Source: Pleurotus djamor (lineage: Eukaryota; Basidiomycota; Agaricomycetes; Agaricales; Pleurotaceae). Taken from it: a stretch of 64,000 nt of DNA. Numbering within the stretch: the first letter of the stretch is position 1; each line of letters opens with the position of its first letter. The position numbers and the translations under genes are program-made. The notes under the pieces were generated by a model, which saw only the letters and a list, made by a program, of their open reading frames with translations, was not told where the DNA came from and did not search any database. The stretch is taken from contig JAPEVF010000005.1 in the NCBI GenBank assembly GCA_029747585.1, positions 124,001 to 188,000 of the forward strand, written 5' to 3'. Shown in pieces: positions 25,341 to 37,822 of this stretch.

Positions 25341-26457
25341 CTATCGCCCTTTAATGAGGGTGAGGAACTCTTCGCGAGTTTTTTGCTGTGTTCGGAAACA
25401 TCCAAGCATGCAAGAGGTTGTTGTGATAGCACCTGGTTTTTGCACGCCGCGCATGGTCATGCACATGTGTCTAGAGTATAAAAGGTTAAAGAGCGATTTC
25501 ATTTTACGAGGAATAGATACGGACGTTGCCTCCATCACTACAGCTACACCACGGGGTTTGATAGCTTCTTGTACGGCGATGGCGATCTGCTTTGTTAGAC
25601 GTTCTTGGACTTGGAGGCGGCGACTGAAGGTTTCGGCGATACGGGCGAGTTTAGAGATACCGAGGACTAGTTGGTTGGGGATGTAGGCAATGGCGACCTG
25701 TGGAAGAACGAGGGTGGGGGGAAGGAGTTATGTGTTGGCGCTTTCTGATGGGATTTTCGGGATAGGGACAGGGACGTACCTTGCCTGTGAAAGGAACGAG
25801 ATGATGTTCACAGAGGCTTGAGATGTCAATGTCGCGTACCAGGACCATTTCGTCATGATCCTCAGCGAAGACAGCGTCATTGATGACATCTGGCAGGTTT
25901 ACTATGATTTTTGGGTGTGGTAAGCGTGATAAGGGTGTGCTAACCTGCCAATCGTTCCTCATAGCCCTTTGTCAAGTATAGCAGGGCTTTGGCGTATCTG
26001 TCAGGGGTTCGCTGTAGACCTTCACGATCCGGGTCTTCGCCAATACACTCGAGGATCGTGCGAACTGCTGAGCGTAGTTTGTCGTCGCGAACGGCACGTT
26101 CAGCGTCGGTGGCATTGAGACGCATCATTGTTGATTTGGCTAAGAAGTTTTATATGAAGGAGCCTATAATTAGACAACTTTTTTTTTGTTCGCTTCATTA
26201 GAAGAGGGGGGTTTCTGCAGCGCACCAGGCCATCCGAGTCCATTTGGGTCCGGTAGGGGGGAGGAATCTGCATCTCTGGAATCAAGATTTGGGGTGTTTA
26301 AGCCAGATGAGCGGAAGCCATAGCCATCGCGTAAGGGAGGAGGCCGAGAAGGGTTGGTGTCAGTGAGGACAGTTGCATCGTGAGTGTCGGAGTCGGTGTC
26401 TTTGGTGTTGAGTCGCTGGAGATGGTGCTCGAGCGAAGATGAGTTTGCAGCAGACAT
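25341..26457 (-). CDS. FOL2: GTP cyclohydrolase I
   Basis: Exons on the minus strand: 26457..26226, 26139..25945, 25889..25780, 25697..25525, 25470..25341; 279 residues. The enzyme converts GTP to 7,8-dihydroneopterin triphosphate, the first step of folate and biopterin synthesis. The catalytic domain follows an 80-residue Ser/Thr-rich leader. It shows [30 protein letters not shown] (zinc Cys and His), [16 protein letters not shown] and [12 protein letters not shown], then TSCMLGCF with the second zinc Cys. The end [13 protein letters not shown] matches fungal homologues. The first intron donor is placed at GTGCGC (26225), which gives [17 protein letters not shown]. The convergent THO2 stop is 151 bp away. 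Confidence 0.93.
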
Positions 26458-26783
26458 GGTAGTGAGTAGTTGAGCTTGTGGAATTTTAACTCTGTGCCAG
26501 GCGGAAATGCGTTGAAGTACTCAGTTACTCCTGCTCCCCGACGCTTAGGCAGAGTTCCGCCCGCCCGGTTAGCCGGAGAGTCGAGTCCGAGTTGCCTTTT
26601 TTGGGCTCGCTGCCGTTTATGGCTAGTTGAAGGGATTTCCGAATGAGGCAATTTCGGTCGATGAGAGTGTCTCTCACTGTCGGCCTACGTTGGGACTGGA
26701 ATCGGGCTGTGCTTTGCGCCAATATTGGGTGGCCTTTGCCCACTTGGACGAGGCGCGGTAATGAATTCCTTCCGGATGGCCCA

Positions 26784-26789
26784 TATAAA
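26784..26789 (+). promoter_or_regulatory. TATA box in the FOL2/ABC divergent promoter
   Basis: TATAAA, 156 bp upstream of the ATG at 26945, in the 487-bp region between the divergent FOL2 and ABC genes. No other gene is seen in that region. Confidence 0.4.
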
Positions 26790-26944
26790 TCCAAGTCTCT
26801 CCTCCACCTCACCACCCTCTTTCTCTTTCTCTCTCCGTCCCTTTCCACCATCGAATGCGCATTCCCATATTCTGTCTCCAACTATGGCTCAGCCTTCACA
26901 TATCCTCTTTCACTGACTCCATCTTCCTCGCAAACTGCTGCAAG

Positions 26945-29716
26945 ATGTACACACAACCGCAATCTCAGCCCACTTCAAAGCGCGAAAACCATACGCGTCA
27001 TAATCCCCGCCATCACCGCAGACAGCGAGCACCGCAGACGGAGACGGTGTACAGCGCATGGTTGGCGTCGAGAACTCTGCCAAACTCGCAGCCCGAGACG
27101 CGCCTTTGTCCGGGAGCGCAGAGAGCTTTTACGCTGGCAAATTTGCAGCGAGCCTGGTGTATCTTGCAAGAATGCGCATATGACCTTTTCTTCACCCTTT
27201 GGGGCTTGCAACCCATCAGGGCAACGATCATGATGTCCTTGAACCTCATACGTAGCCTGCTTCCAGCGTTCCGCGGTTATTCTCAGGTACTTGCCCTTTT
27301 TTACTCCCTATATGCACGGCCGTATTGATATTTCCGCCACAAGGCAATGTTAATAGATCAGGCAAGTCCAACCCCACCTCTCGCTCTCATCACGCTGTAT
27401 TCTGTTTGCCAAAAACTTATCTTATACCCTTTTAGATCCAGTCCCTGGTCCAGTCTGGTCATTTTTCCTGGTACACGATTGGTCGAATTTTGCTTATGGA
27501 GGCTTTTCGACGCGTCGCAGAGGGTTTACTAGATTCTCTCGCGTAAGTTCTATTGTTTTTTTTTCTCTTCGCTCGTTTTAGCCTTTACACCTAACCCTTT
27601 TTCATCTTTTTCTGACCAATTGTTTCAGCGCCACCAACGAGACGCTAGTATTAAACTCCGTAAGATTCCACATAGAACGCCAGCAACTTGCCCAACGCAT
27701 CCGTCTTGACCTGCCAACATTATCCGACCCGCTTACTCGAGAACTCCTTCAAGAATCTGATCTTTTTGCACGCTCATTCCACGTCACAGGCAACGGTTTC
27801 GGCTTACTCTCTCCGCTAGAAACATTTCGCGTCCTTTCCTTATTAGCAGAAATCGCTTCGCATCTTTGGGTCATCTATTCGCTCACACACTGCTCGACTC
27901 ACGTATGCATTCTGATCTTTTCCTCCTTTCCTGCCGCGTTGCCCCTTCTCATGGCATGGCTTGGCCCCGCACTCTCATTTGGATCCCAACGTACGTCAGA
28001 CGCGGACTCGTGGATGTTTTCTAGTCCAGAAGAGGCCCAGGCGTCCGAGCGTCAGGAGAAAATGCGGAATTTGGCATACAATGATACCTACCGTCCTGAG
28101 GTTGAGCTTTTTGGTCTTGGTCCCTGGATACTAGACTCCTGGTCGGTCGCTAGGAAGGTTGTTCTTGGTGCGGAAGAACGCAACTTGGCCACAGAATTTT
28201 CCCTCCTCGCCAACCTTAATATTTCCGAACTACTTGCCGCGCTCCAGCACGTAAGTGTTTTAGGCTTTTTCTAATCCACCCCTATCTTACAACCCATGAA
28301 TAGATTCCTCTCATTATCATGCTGCAGACTTCATCTGCCACGCTCGGTTCTATAACCCTCTATCGAAGTTCCATTCAATCAGTTGTCTTTGCGACCAGGA
28401 ACCTTCTTTCTGTGATTCGTATGGCGTACCAGGGCGTGTTTCTCATGGGCGCTTTTTACGCGGCCATGAACGTCAAGCCTCGATTACAACCCAAGCAGGA
28501 AGAACTCGTTTCGTACCGCAGGATTCCAGGCGGTGTGAAAATCGAAGTCCGGTATGCGCCCCCTCGTTAACCACCCATTCAGCTTCGTTAAAACTGGGAT
28601 CGGTGTCATTATAGTGATTTATCCTACACATATCCGGGAAGTAACGAGCCTGCTCTGCGGAATGTGAATTTTACCCTGCAGCCCGGCGAAACGCTAGCCA
28701 TCGTTGGGCACAATGGCTCGGGTACGTAGTTTCTATCTGGTTTTTGAAATTTAACCTGGCCTTCTGATGCGACCAATANTTTTTCCGATTTATTTTCAGG
28801 TAAATCAACTCTTGCAAACATCTTGCTGCGCATTGCCGAATTCTCTGACGGACAGATACTCGTGAATGGTGTGGATATCCGTCGATATTCACCGTCCGAG
28901 TATCACGAACATGTCACCGCCGTCTTTCAGGGTTTCTCCAAGTTTAGCACCACGGTTCAGGAAAATGTTGGTCTCGGTCATGTTCGTGATATTCTGTCGA
29001 CGAATGCCGTACAACATGCCTTGCGTTTGGCCGATGCAGATGGAGTTGTGAAAGCTTTACCCGATGGTTTGCAAACAAAGCTTGAGGCATCAGTCTATGA
29101 TGCTTATCCTGGCTCCGGTGGTTTCGCACCCCCCGTTGGACAACATGGTCTGTCGGGCGGTGAGGTAAGTTTTATTTTACTTTCCCTTCACATCGGTACA
29201 GACGTCTAACTGGGTCGTTTTCAGTGGCAAAGAATAGCAGTCGCTCGCGCATTTATGCGCGCTAAACAATCCGACATCGACCTTCTCCTATTCGACGAAC
29301 CAGTAAGTATTACGTTTACATCCCCAAAACCTACAAACTTTAATTACCTAACCCCTCTTGCTTAGACCTCCTCCCTTGACGCTCATGCCCAGAACCACGT
29401 ATTTAACACGATTGCTAATGTCTCGCGAAATCCCGTCTCTGGTGAGAGAACCAAGTCTGTGATTTTTATCACACACCGTCTTTCGACCGCTCGTCGTGCA
29501 GATAAAGTGGCAATGATGGAGAATGGGGTGTGTGAAATTTTTCTTCGATTTCTTTTGATACGTAATGACTGACGGTTTTGACTGGGCCCATTCATTGTTT
29601 CTCTTTTCGCTTTGGTGTTCTGTCCCTTTCCACAGACTATCTCCGAGTTCGGCACACACGAGGAACTCCTTCGCAAGCAAGGATCATACGCCGCTCTTTA
29701 CAATGCATCTGTCTGA
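26945..29716 (+). CDS. ABC-type ATPase with reduced membrane domain
   Basis: Exons: 26945..27286, 27344..27361, 27436..27542, 27629..28250, 28304..28551, 28615..28721, 28800..29164, 29225..29302, 29366..29527, 29636..29716; 709 residues. The C-terminal nucleotide-binding domain is complete: Walker A GHNGSGKST, Q-loop VFQGFSKF, signature LSGGEWQR, Walker B LLLFDEPTSSLD and H-loop ITHR. It has GSGGFAPPVGQHGLSGGE before the signature. The N-terminal half has only a few hydrophobic segments (CILIFSSFPAALPLLMAWL; IPLIIMLQTSSATLGSITLY) and fits a half-transporter poorly. Transport substrate is unknown. The second exon is only 18 nt and is followed by a GC-AG intron. The start is the least certain part. 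The N at 28779 is inside an intron. Confidence 0.72.
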
Positions 29717-30054
29717 TGGCCCACCCTCGACCTATTTATCTTCACACACCCACATCTTTCCTCAAACGGCATTTCCCTCCTCCCCTGCATTCAAATACAC
29801 ACATTCGCAAGAGATTTCGGCCTTTTTGTTTATTATTCTCGAACCCTCTTGAAATGAACTTGATCACTGCAAATTTACAATATACTCACGAGATGTATTT
29901 TAGTTGGTAGAAGAATGCTAGTAGTGTAGTTGCGTATTGTCCTTACAGCATGTATCATAAGTCCCCGCCACAGTTTCTCTTGTCCCTCATCTGCCCTTCA
30001 CAGATTCTTTGTACTGCGTATATTCCTCCCTTGTTAATAGTGATACAGATATTT
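29717..30054. other. Convergent 3' flank, 338 bp
   Basis: Between the stops of the ABC gene and PHO81. It is A/T-rich with no gene, consistent with two 3' untranslated regions. Confidence 0.5.
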
Positions 30055-33000
30055 TTAGATGATCATGGCATCGGTGTTCCGCGACGATAGATCGGCGTAG
30101 ACGATGTTTCCGTCTTTGAGGTAGGCATCTACCGGACAGCCGTCTATTTCAGGCAAACCATCAACCACTGGGGTGAGGTTGGTGACATTATAGATGCCAA
30201 CGAGGAGTCCAGCATCCTTGATATCATGAATCAATGAGGGCACCTGAGTCTAAGTAGCGCACAGGGTGAGCTGATGAACCTGGCAGAGGAGACGAGCAGA
30301 GGTTACCAGTAAAGTCGCGTCGACCCATACACCCAAAAGGTTATTTGCTCCAGCAAACTCCACCGCAGCACCAAGACTACCGAGTCTTCTGTCATCATCG
30401 TCGTCAGAGAAGAGAGCCGTTAAACTGGGAGACTGTTCCAGTTTACGGCCGCAAGCAGATGAGAAGAAAACGGGATCTTCAAAACCCCCAGAATAAGGTT
30501 AGCTTTCGCCTTATTCGGCCAATTCAAACAGAAAAATCATTTGCTTACAATTTGGTTGCTTCCAGTTGAGGGCAGAACAAACATCCGGAGAAAAGGAACT
30601 AAATACGATTCGTCGACGTCCATGGGACCCACTAGAAGCCCGATAGACGGTCCGCAAGACGGAGTCGACAAAGCTGTTGAGCTGTAGTCGGTTACTGGGA
30701 CCAAGCCGTTGGCTGATACGTTGTGAAGGATAAGCCAACTCAAGACTCATTCCAGTATCCACCGCAACAACCTGGACGTAGTGTCNAAAAAATTAGACGT
30801 TGAATAAGGAAGGTTGGACTCACATGCAGAAGTTGGACAAGCGACACCATCGCATTGAGATGTGGCCAATTCTCAGCCAATATTCGCTGGTCATTCGGAA
30901 GATTCCGACCGGCTTTGAGAGCAAGGGCTTCGAATTGAGAAAGAGTGACATCAGAGACACCAAGGTCGTAAGCAGGTTCAGGAAGGCGCCAATCCGAGTA
31001 GACCACAGGATGGAGGTCCTTGGTAACCTGAACGACGACGTAAATGTAGTCACCTCGCACAGACGTGACGGTGAGAGCCTGGCTCCGCGTGCTAGTACTG
31101 GAGCTCGCGATGGAAAAGACGGACGGAGATGTTTGGTTTGAACCAAGGTGGTGGAACTGACGCAGACCCTGAGTAATTCCAGTAGATGGGGAAGGGGTAA
31201 ATGTAGGCAGAGCAAAACCGGTGGACTTCCAATACGTCTCTACGTCGCCACCGATTTCGAGTCTCACGTTCTCGAATGGTGTAATTACGTTGACTTCAAA
31301 TGGGACCTAGAAGACAAACAACAAAGATCAGCAAGGTCATGAGAAGATCACGAAGAGTACCACTACGAACCTCGCCGATCACATGAAGTCGATTATCCAG
31401 GATAGGTAAAACAAATTGCTGGGTATTGCGGAGGTTCCTAAAGAGCGAAGGCAGGGCAACGGCTCGTCCGATAGTCTTTGTACCGAAACTGGGGTATATG
31501 GAGAATTTAAGCGATAACTTGTCTAATGAGGGTATCTGGAAGGCAAACACAGCACTTGGCTCCCTTTGGGGTAACGAGACGGTGTATGGCGCTGAGCCCG
31601 TGTCGGAGTCTGTCGACATGACCAATTTCAGTGGCGACGGCGCTAGTAAGTACTCGTCCTTGAGTGTTGGGTTGATCAATCGAGGGTGAAGCGTAACGCC
31701 CGCGAACTTTCCCAAGATGCCGTAAGCGTGGCCGATAGTTACTTGAACCAAGAACGTTTTGTCCAGATAATTATGGCCGTAAACGCGATGGGGCATGATT
31801 GGCGGTGGAAGAGACAGTGAGGGTATCATATCGATTTCCGACATGGTTTGATCTTCGGTTTGGTAACGGGGTGAGATAGAGGAAGGGTTTTCGAAAACGT
31901 TCGTCGGAGGTATTGTTGGCGTGGCATGAAGAAGTGAATTGACGCATTCGTGGTGACCATACCAAGCAGCGTAATGAACAGCCAAATTACCCATTTCATC
32001 GGTGGAATCGACCTTGCAACCAGCCTTGAGGAGAAGCTGTATACAATCATTATGTCCGTAACGAGCCGCGTGAAAGATAGGTGTCCACTCGTGGTATTTG
32101 TCTGGAGTATCCCAACCGTCGAGATGCAACAGAAGCTTGCACACCTCAACGTGTCCTTCCCTGGCAGCCAGGTGCATCGGATACTCCCCATTGGTATTCG
32201 GCAAGCATTTCGCGCCATGCTGAAGGAGTAGGAGTAAAACATCAACGTGCCCAGATTGACTGGCTACGGCAAGGGGGATGAGATCGTTTTCCACGGACGA
32301 AGGTTGTACTGGAACGTGACCGTCTTCCAGAAGCACCTGGACGCATTGGACACTGCCTCGGAGAGTCGCGTACACAAGAGGGCTGCAATTGTCTCTGTCG
32401 ACAAGGGTGGGTGGGACGTTGACCTCCAGAAGACGCCTGCATATTTCTGGATACCCATACATTGCAGCATAATGCATCGCGGATCGCCCATAGACATCAA
32501 GCTTGTCTGCTTGGACATTGTTTTTCAGACACAGGTTGACCAAGCGCAGAGTGCCCGCGATAGACGCCTCATGAAGGCAAGTGCGTCCGTTGATATCGTC
32601 AACGTACTGGAAGTCAAAAGGGATAGACAAGGAGGCTAGAATGAGGTCAGCCAAATCAGGCGGTGCCTCCAAGACGACATTCCAGAGTATACGAGTGACA
32701 TTGGGCTTGCCACCGTTTTGTTGGGAGAGAGAATCAGAAAAGCGAACACAGTCTGCGACAGCTGTCCTATCAGAGGTAGTGACGGCTTTTCGAAGGCTGT
32801 TCTCGAGGTCGCGGTAAGGCCCCATCTGAGGTGCTCGCTCAACCATGAGTTGTTGGGTGAAGATATCCGTGGCAGCTGAGCCTTCGAATTGTAGGCCAGA
32901 TGAGAGGTCTGTAAGGTCGAGTAGACATGCAGCGACGGTATCGGAGAGCTCGGAGATGAGCTGTAGGGCATTTGAACAGGGACATCGGGGAAATAAAAAA

Positions 33001-33813
33001 TGGGCCGACCTGTCTATTGAACACAGGCTGAATATCTACTCGTCGGGCTAGATAAAGTTCCTTGGTCGCAGACGTAGACCGCTTGTCAAACTTCTTCAGA
33101 ATCTTCCTGAAGCCAGTCGCGTTGATCTCAACATATTGCTGTCGTGATATTAGCGTGATGATCGGCTCGATGTGTACCACAAACCTGGAGCTTCCCAAGG
33201 TCCCTTTCGAGTAGACGGAAGCCTTCTTCGACAGCACTCCACTCAACATTGAGCTCTGCAGAATCGTCTGCTGGATCTGGGAGGTTGCGCATAGCAGCGG
33301 CGCGTCGTTTCGATAGCAAAGTCTCGAGACGGAGCTTGAGTTCTGCTTCTTTCTGTAGATAAAATGCGTTGATCTGGGAACAAAGGATAAGCGCGACCGA
33401 CATCGAGAATGCTTGGCGAATAAGACACGACTCACCTTCTCGAGTTCGCGTTCCAGCTTGAAGAAAAAGGCTGCCTTGTGTGCCTGGAAATCTGGTCCAC
33501 GGTCATCGTCGCCCAGTGAAGTAAATATTGGGGGACGACCAGGACTATCGGTGGATGCCTGACTTGTGAGAGATGGCTGAGGCTGGTTTAAGATATCAGC
33601 AGGGCGTACGCCCAAGGCTAAAGCTGCTGCCTCCGATGCGGGTCGGTTCGAAGCCAAAGACGATATGATTTTTTTGAGAAACTTGTAATCCAGGTAGTAG
33701 GCCGACCATCCTGGCACTTGCTGAGCCTGGATGAGCTTGCCGAACTATATCATTGTGGGACTGAATTAGTGTCTTGTGATGCAGATAAGGGGGGTGCATC
33801 AATAAACCTTCAT
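30055..33813 (-). CDS. PHO81: Pho81-type SPX-ankyrin-GDPD phosphate regulator
   Basis: Exons on the minus strand: 33813..33808, 33744..33436, 33373..33185, 33138..33010, 32960..31371, 31306..30824, 30771..30549, 30476..30307, 30249..30055; 1097 residues. Pho81 inhibits the Pho80-Pho85 kinase when phosphate is scarce. It starts with an SPX domain (MKFGKLIQAQQVPGW; NATGFRKILKKFDKRS, the Lys-rich inositol-pyrophosphate surface). About six ankyrin repeats follow (NGRTCLHEASIAG; YGRSAMHYAAMYG; GEYPMHLAAREG; NLAVHYAAWYG). The C-terminus is a glycerophosphodiesterase-like domain (YVVVQVTKDLHPVVYSD) lacking the usual His-Arg and Glu-x-Asp catalytic residues, so it is probably non-catalytic. The first exon contains only ATGAAG, required to give the MKFGK start. 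The N at 30786 is inside an intron. Confidence 0.9.
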
Positions 33814-34042
33814 TATTTGGGGGGACTATGGGTTTTGTTAAGGAACAGAGCGTTCTGCGATGAGAGCTTGATCCTGCATAGTTAGGGGAGAGAGGAAGAT
33901 TGGCTTTTAATTTGTCGATGATTGAGTCGGTCGAATGACAAGCTCTCGCCTTTATTACACACGTGCCAAAAACTGGCGTGTTCAGGGGGAACATGACCAT
34001 CATACAGAACCACTATCGATCATCCACGAACGTGCGCCCTCT

Positions 34043-35414
34043 CTATATCATAATTTTCCGCAACTGCCATACTCGGGCAGGCAAAAGCGTCACTGGACAC
34101 TTGCCCTCCTTCTCCACATGTTCGTATGCACACCGGTAACAGAATACATAGCCTGAAGGCAAGGCAGTCGCGTTGTTGATGCTTTTGCGGCAGATCGGGC
34201 ACTTGCCATACTGATTCCGGTCCAGATGGATGCCTTGAGGATGGGGTGCTAGCATCTTTGGTGGCGGAACCGCAGGCCCCAGCGGTGATTTCGACAGGGA
34301 TTGGGCAGGAGAGTTTGGGGAATACCACCACTCCAGGAATTTCACAAAGAAAATGGCAGTCGGAAGGAGGAGCCGCAGGGAATCAAGCAGTCGGTGTGGT
34401 AATCGCCGCGCTATTTGTTTTAGCCGAGCCCACAGGCCACTGGCTTGGAGGGCTTGCTTTCCCTTTTCACTTATCGCGTTGGCAGCTCGCTACACACCCG
34501 TGATATGTCAGGAAGAAAGGCCCAAATCACCGAGAAGACTTACATAGTCTTCCACGCCAAGTCGTCTCAGATCAACGCCTATCCATGCCAGCCATGGTCG
34601 GTAGAATGGTGTTCGATCAAAGAGATAGGCAATATTAGAAGCAAGTAGCCACAACTCAAATAAAGTGTTCAACCACGGATAAAGTGCCTTGAAGCCTCGC
34701 CGAAGTTGACCACGAAAACTCTATCTCAATCAGCTGATGCCCAAACGAGTAGAACCATCCAATTCACGCACCTCGTCCGTCAACATACGGATCTGACGAG
34801 CATCTAGGCCCTCCTCCATTATCTCAGAGCTAACGCCACCTCCAAGTTCTTCATACAGATCCTGCGACTTGGCTCGGAGGTACGGGACACCAACCTGAAA
34901 TTAAAATGAGTGGCTGGGCATAGAATATCAGAAGGGGACATACCAGGAGCACCAAGGATCGCCATATTTCCCGACTACCCAACTTCTCTCCTGCAGGTAT
35001 TCCCCCAACAGCTGCCCTCGTTCGTTCCATCTCAATGTACGGACGTCGCCGGCGTTTCAGACCATAGAAGTTTTCCGAGAACGAAGCATCTAGGAGACTG
35101 GAGTCAACGATGGTTTCGTAGAACGCGTTTCCGTATGGATTCACTATGCTTGACGAGGTAATGCCTCTCTACGAATAGCATGATCAAGGCATAGAACTCT
35201 TCATGTCGATTTACGATTCGGAGAAGATAGCGTGGATATCTTTGAGCAAAAACCTGCTTCTATTAGACGTGCTCGAGCAATTGGGGTTTTGAAAACCCAC
35301 AGCGAGAGTATATTTAAGAGCAGGCTGGAGCAGGTCCCGAAGCTGCTCCTGCGCAACCAGCTCGAAGAGCGAAGGCTTGAGTGGGTCATTACCGACGTCG
35401 TTGAAGAATTCCAT
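34043..35414 (-). CDS. PEX12: Peroxin-12, peroxisomal RING E3 component
   Basis: The start is ATG at 35414 ([19 protein letters not shown]). Exons: 35414..35301, 35253..35145, 35089..34944, 34894 onward with further introns, to the stop at 34043. Pex12 forms the peroxisomal retrotranslocation ubiquitin ligase with Pex2 and Pex10, recycling the receptor Pex5. The N-domain has [20 protein letters not shown] and [20 protein letters not shown], both typical of Pex12. Hydrophobic segments follow ([16 protein letters not shown]). The C-terminal RING-like domain [20 protein letters not shown] continues to CYRC and KCPV, the reduced set of zinc ligands known for Pex12. It is tandem with PHO81, 229 bp upstream of it. 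Confidence 0.9.
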
Positions 35415-35845
35415 CGGGTTGGTGCTGGGTTGATGGTGGGTGGAAATATGGCCGGGAACCGGTGGAGGGCGCGGCGCTACAAACTCACATGATCGTTGTT
35501 TGCGTTCACGTTCATTTTGAGCTCCTTCAAGCAAGGAATATGAAATGAGGATACTCGTTGCTCGTCGCCGCCTCTGTCGACCTTGTTTAGGCAAAATATG
35601 TGAGCCTCGATGGCGCCGGGAGGGCCTCGTTGTGTCACCGAAACCCAACCGAAACTCGTGGGTTGGACACGCTGTTTATTGTGTAACCTTCTTCCACCAG
35701 GACCTTCACCTCCTCACCCCAAACCCGAACGTGGCTTGACTCTTTCTACCATCCCTTACGTCCCTCACGAGACCTTGTACCTAATTTGTAGCGCGTATAA
35801 AGGACTAGTTGGGGTTGGCCCTGTCTTGAAGGTTTTTCCTCACAT

Positions 35846-36845
35846 ATGTTCAACGGATTGTATAATATGGCCCCATCGGACGCAGACATAGCTCACAACA
35901 CCTTGCAAGATGAAGGCAACATTCGTTTCCCCTCGTTCTCAGCATCAGATGCTGTAACCCTAGTGAGTTCACCGAGTGTCTCCATCGATGGTTGGTTTGG
36001 TTGGTTCAACTTTCCACTTCGACCCAGGGCCTTTCAATAAGAAAACGCTTTCGTGCTTCGTCTCGGCATAACAAGGGGAAGGGGATGGTAATATCTATCC
36101 AAACCATTGCTGGCCATACCCTATTCTCGTGTACGGTTGGCGACTTGGGCCATACCTCCGGCATTGGCGATGTCAGCCTCGATAGTTGGGCATGCATCGA
36201 GGGCATGGTCAACTGCGTACGACGGACCGGTCATTCAAGCTACTACGTGGAGAAAGGTGTCAGTGCCATGGGTAAAACACCCAAGCAACTAGGCATGCCT
36301 GGGACGGACGTTCGGATTCACGGAGGAGGTAAGTTTGTTGAGTTGCTCTTATGAGAAGAATGGTTCATTGACCAAGTGCAGCGTTCCCTATATGGCTTGA
36401 GGTAAGCCCGACCCTCTTCTGTTGAACGTCCGAGGCTCAATACTCGAGGCAGAATGCCCATTGTTGTCCGATCGCCGTCGTTGCCTGCTACTCAGGTTCT
36501 TCTCAGGAGGATCATACCGTAAGCCCTCGCTACTACCAAAGAAAGTGAAATCCTTATGCCACGAATAGCTTGTCGTGAACACAGTTCGCGACTTCCTCAA
36601 CAAAATTATGCGGAACAGTGGTTCTGTTGCCCCTTCCGCGCCCCCGTCTATGCCAGTACCATCTATGCCAGGTCCCTCTCACCGCGAAAGCCACGTACGC
36701 GAAGCTCCCCCGTTCAGCCTCCTCCTAGCTTAGTCTGATCACATACATTCAGGAATGGGATCCCTCGATTGTTGGAGGGAGCGAATTCCGACGGGCTGAT
36801 TCCCCCTTCGACCAGCATCATGAACACGACCATTTCAACGAATAG
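35846..36845 (+). CDS. UPF0303/DUF336 haem-degrading-like protein
   Basis: Exons: 35846..35962, 36028..36328, 36382..36401, 36453..36518, 36569..36694, 36753..36845; 240 residues if the first ATG is used. An in-frame ATG at 35867 is an equal candidate. The family includes yeast Ybr137w, a small soluble protein; bacterial relatives bind haem. Visible blocks are GLSIRKRFRASSRHNKGKGM, VGDLGHTSGIGDVSLDSW and IEGMVNCVRRTGHSSYYVE, and KTPKQLGMPGTDVRIHGGAF. The C-terminus has a Pro/Met/Ser-rich stretch and an acidic His-rich tail (FDQHHEHDHFNE). One exon is only 20 nt. Biochemical role in fungi is not clear. Confidence 0.78.
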
Positions 36846-36961
36846 TATATAGCGTATCCATGGATGTCTCCCGTGTTAATAAACATAGGATTAAGATAAG
36901 GGGTGCATTACATAGAGAAGGATCAAAGGTAAATACTCCAGGACGACGACTATTCAGAGTT

Positions 36962-37639
36962 TCAAAGGGTGGTTTCGACAGGTTCAGCCTTGGGCTGGCT
37001 GATGACCCTCAGGTTCTCTACAGAAGTGGAGATGTGAATAGGGTGAAAGTTGAGAACGTGGAAGAACGATCGCGTACCGTGACGGAGGAAGATTTGGCGT
37101 TGTCCTTGAGGGGTCGACGGATCAGCATCGGGCTCGGGTTCTCTCAACTCGAAGTTGGCCTCAACATAGACCTTTGAGCCCTTTTTGAGGTTGCGAAGGA
37201 ACCTGTTGGCGTTTTCCGAGAAAGACATGATTCTATGCCATGTGCTCTTCGAGGGGAGTCGTTCTGTATTAACGGCATTAGACACGCGAACTAGATCGAA
37301 AGCAGTGCAAAAACGAACCTCCGTCTGGTCCGGGAGGAGGTGGGGGATAGTTTTGCGTCGCGACGGTGTAACTGATAGTCAGAGGTCAGTTAAGAGTCGA
37401 CACGTCAAGCACAAGAGACGTACACAACAAACTCCTTGTCAGTTTTAGTGACGCGAACTTCTGGGTCCCTTCCCAAATGGCCGATAAGAATGAGTTTGGA
37501 AACGTCGGACGCGCTAGGACGGCTCGTAGCAAAAGTCTGGACGCGCCGAAAATTCAGTCAAAAAACTCTTCCACAAACGATATCACGTACCCTAGTATAG
37601 GCGCGAGCAACAGCAGCGGTTCGGAAGACGCCAAGCATG
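36962..37639 (-). CDS. RIM1: Mitochondrial single-stranded DNA-binding protein
   Basis: The start ATG at 37639 reads MLGVFRTAAVARAYTR, a basic presequence, followed by a GTACGT intron and TFATSRPSASDVSKLILIGH. The OB-fold core continues with GRDPEVRVTKTDKEFVV, then STWHRIMSFSENANRFLRNL and KKGSKVYVEANFELRE, the pattern of SSB/Rim1. After a short intron the end is ENLRVISQPKAEPVETTL. The protein covers single-stranded mitochondrial DNA during replication. The 5' end faces HBS1 with 183 bp between starts. The 3' end is 116 bp from the convergent UPF0303 gene. Confidence 0.88.
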
Positions 37640-37822
37640 ATAGAGTGTTAGGAGAAAGCAAAGAGTCGAGCAGATTTGTTGGAAGCCGAAGGGAATACGA
37701 GTTGTTTGGTTTTGTTGTGCGCGCAACCCTCAATCCAGCGTCCCTGAACATCTAATCTGGGCGAAGTTCGACTTGAGCCACGATCACTTTCATCTCGCTT
37801 GTGTCCTACCCACCTCTCTCCA

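Noticed and set aside
26140..26210. Frameshift or homopolymer error in the A9 run of FOL2
   Set aside because: The run lies inside an intron once the GTGCGC donor at 26225 is used, which restores the family sequence.
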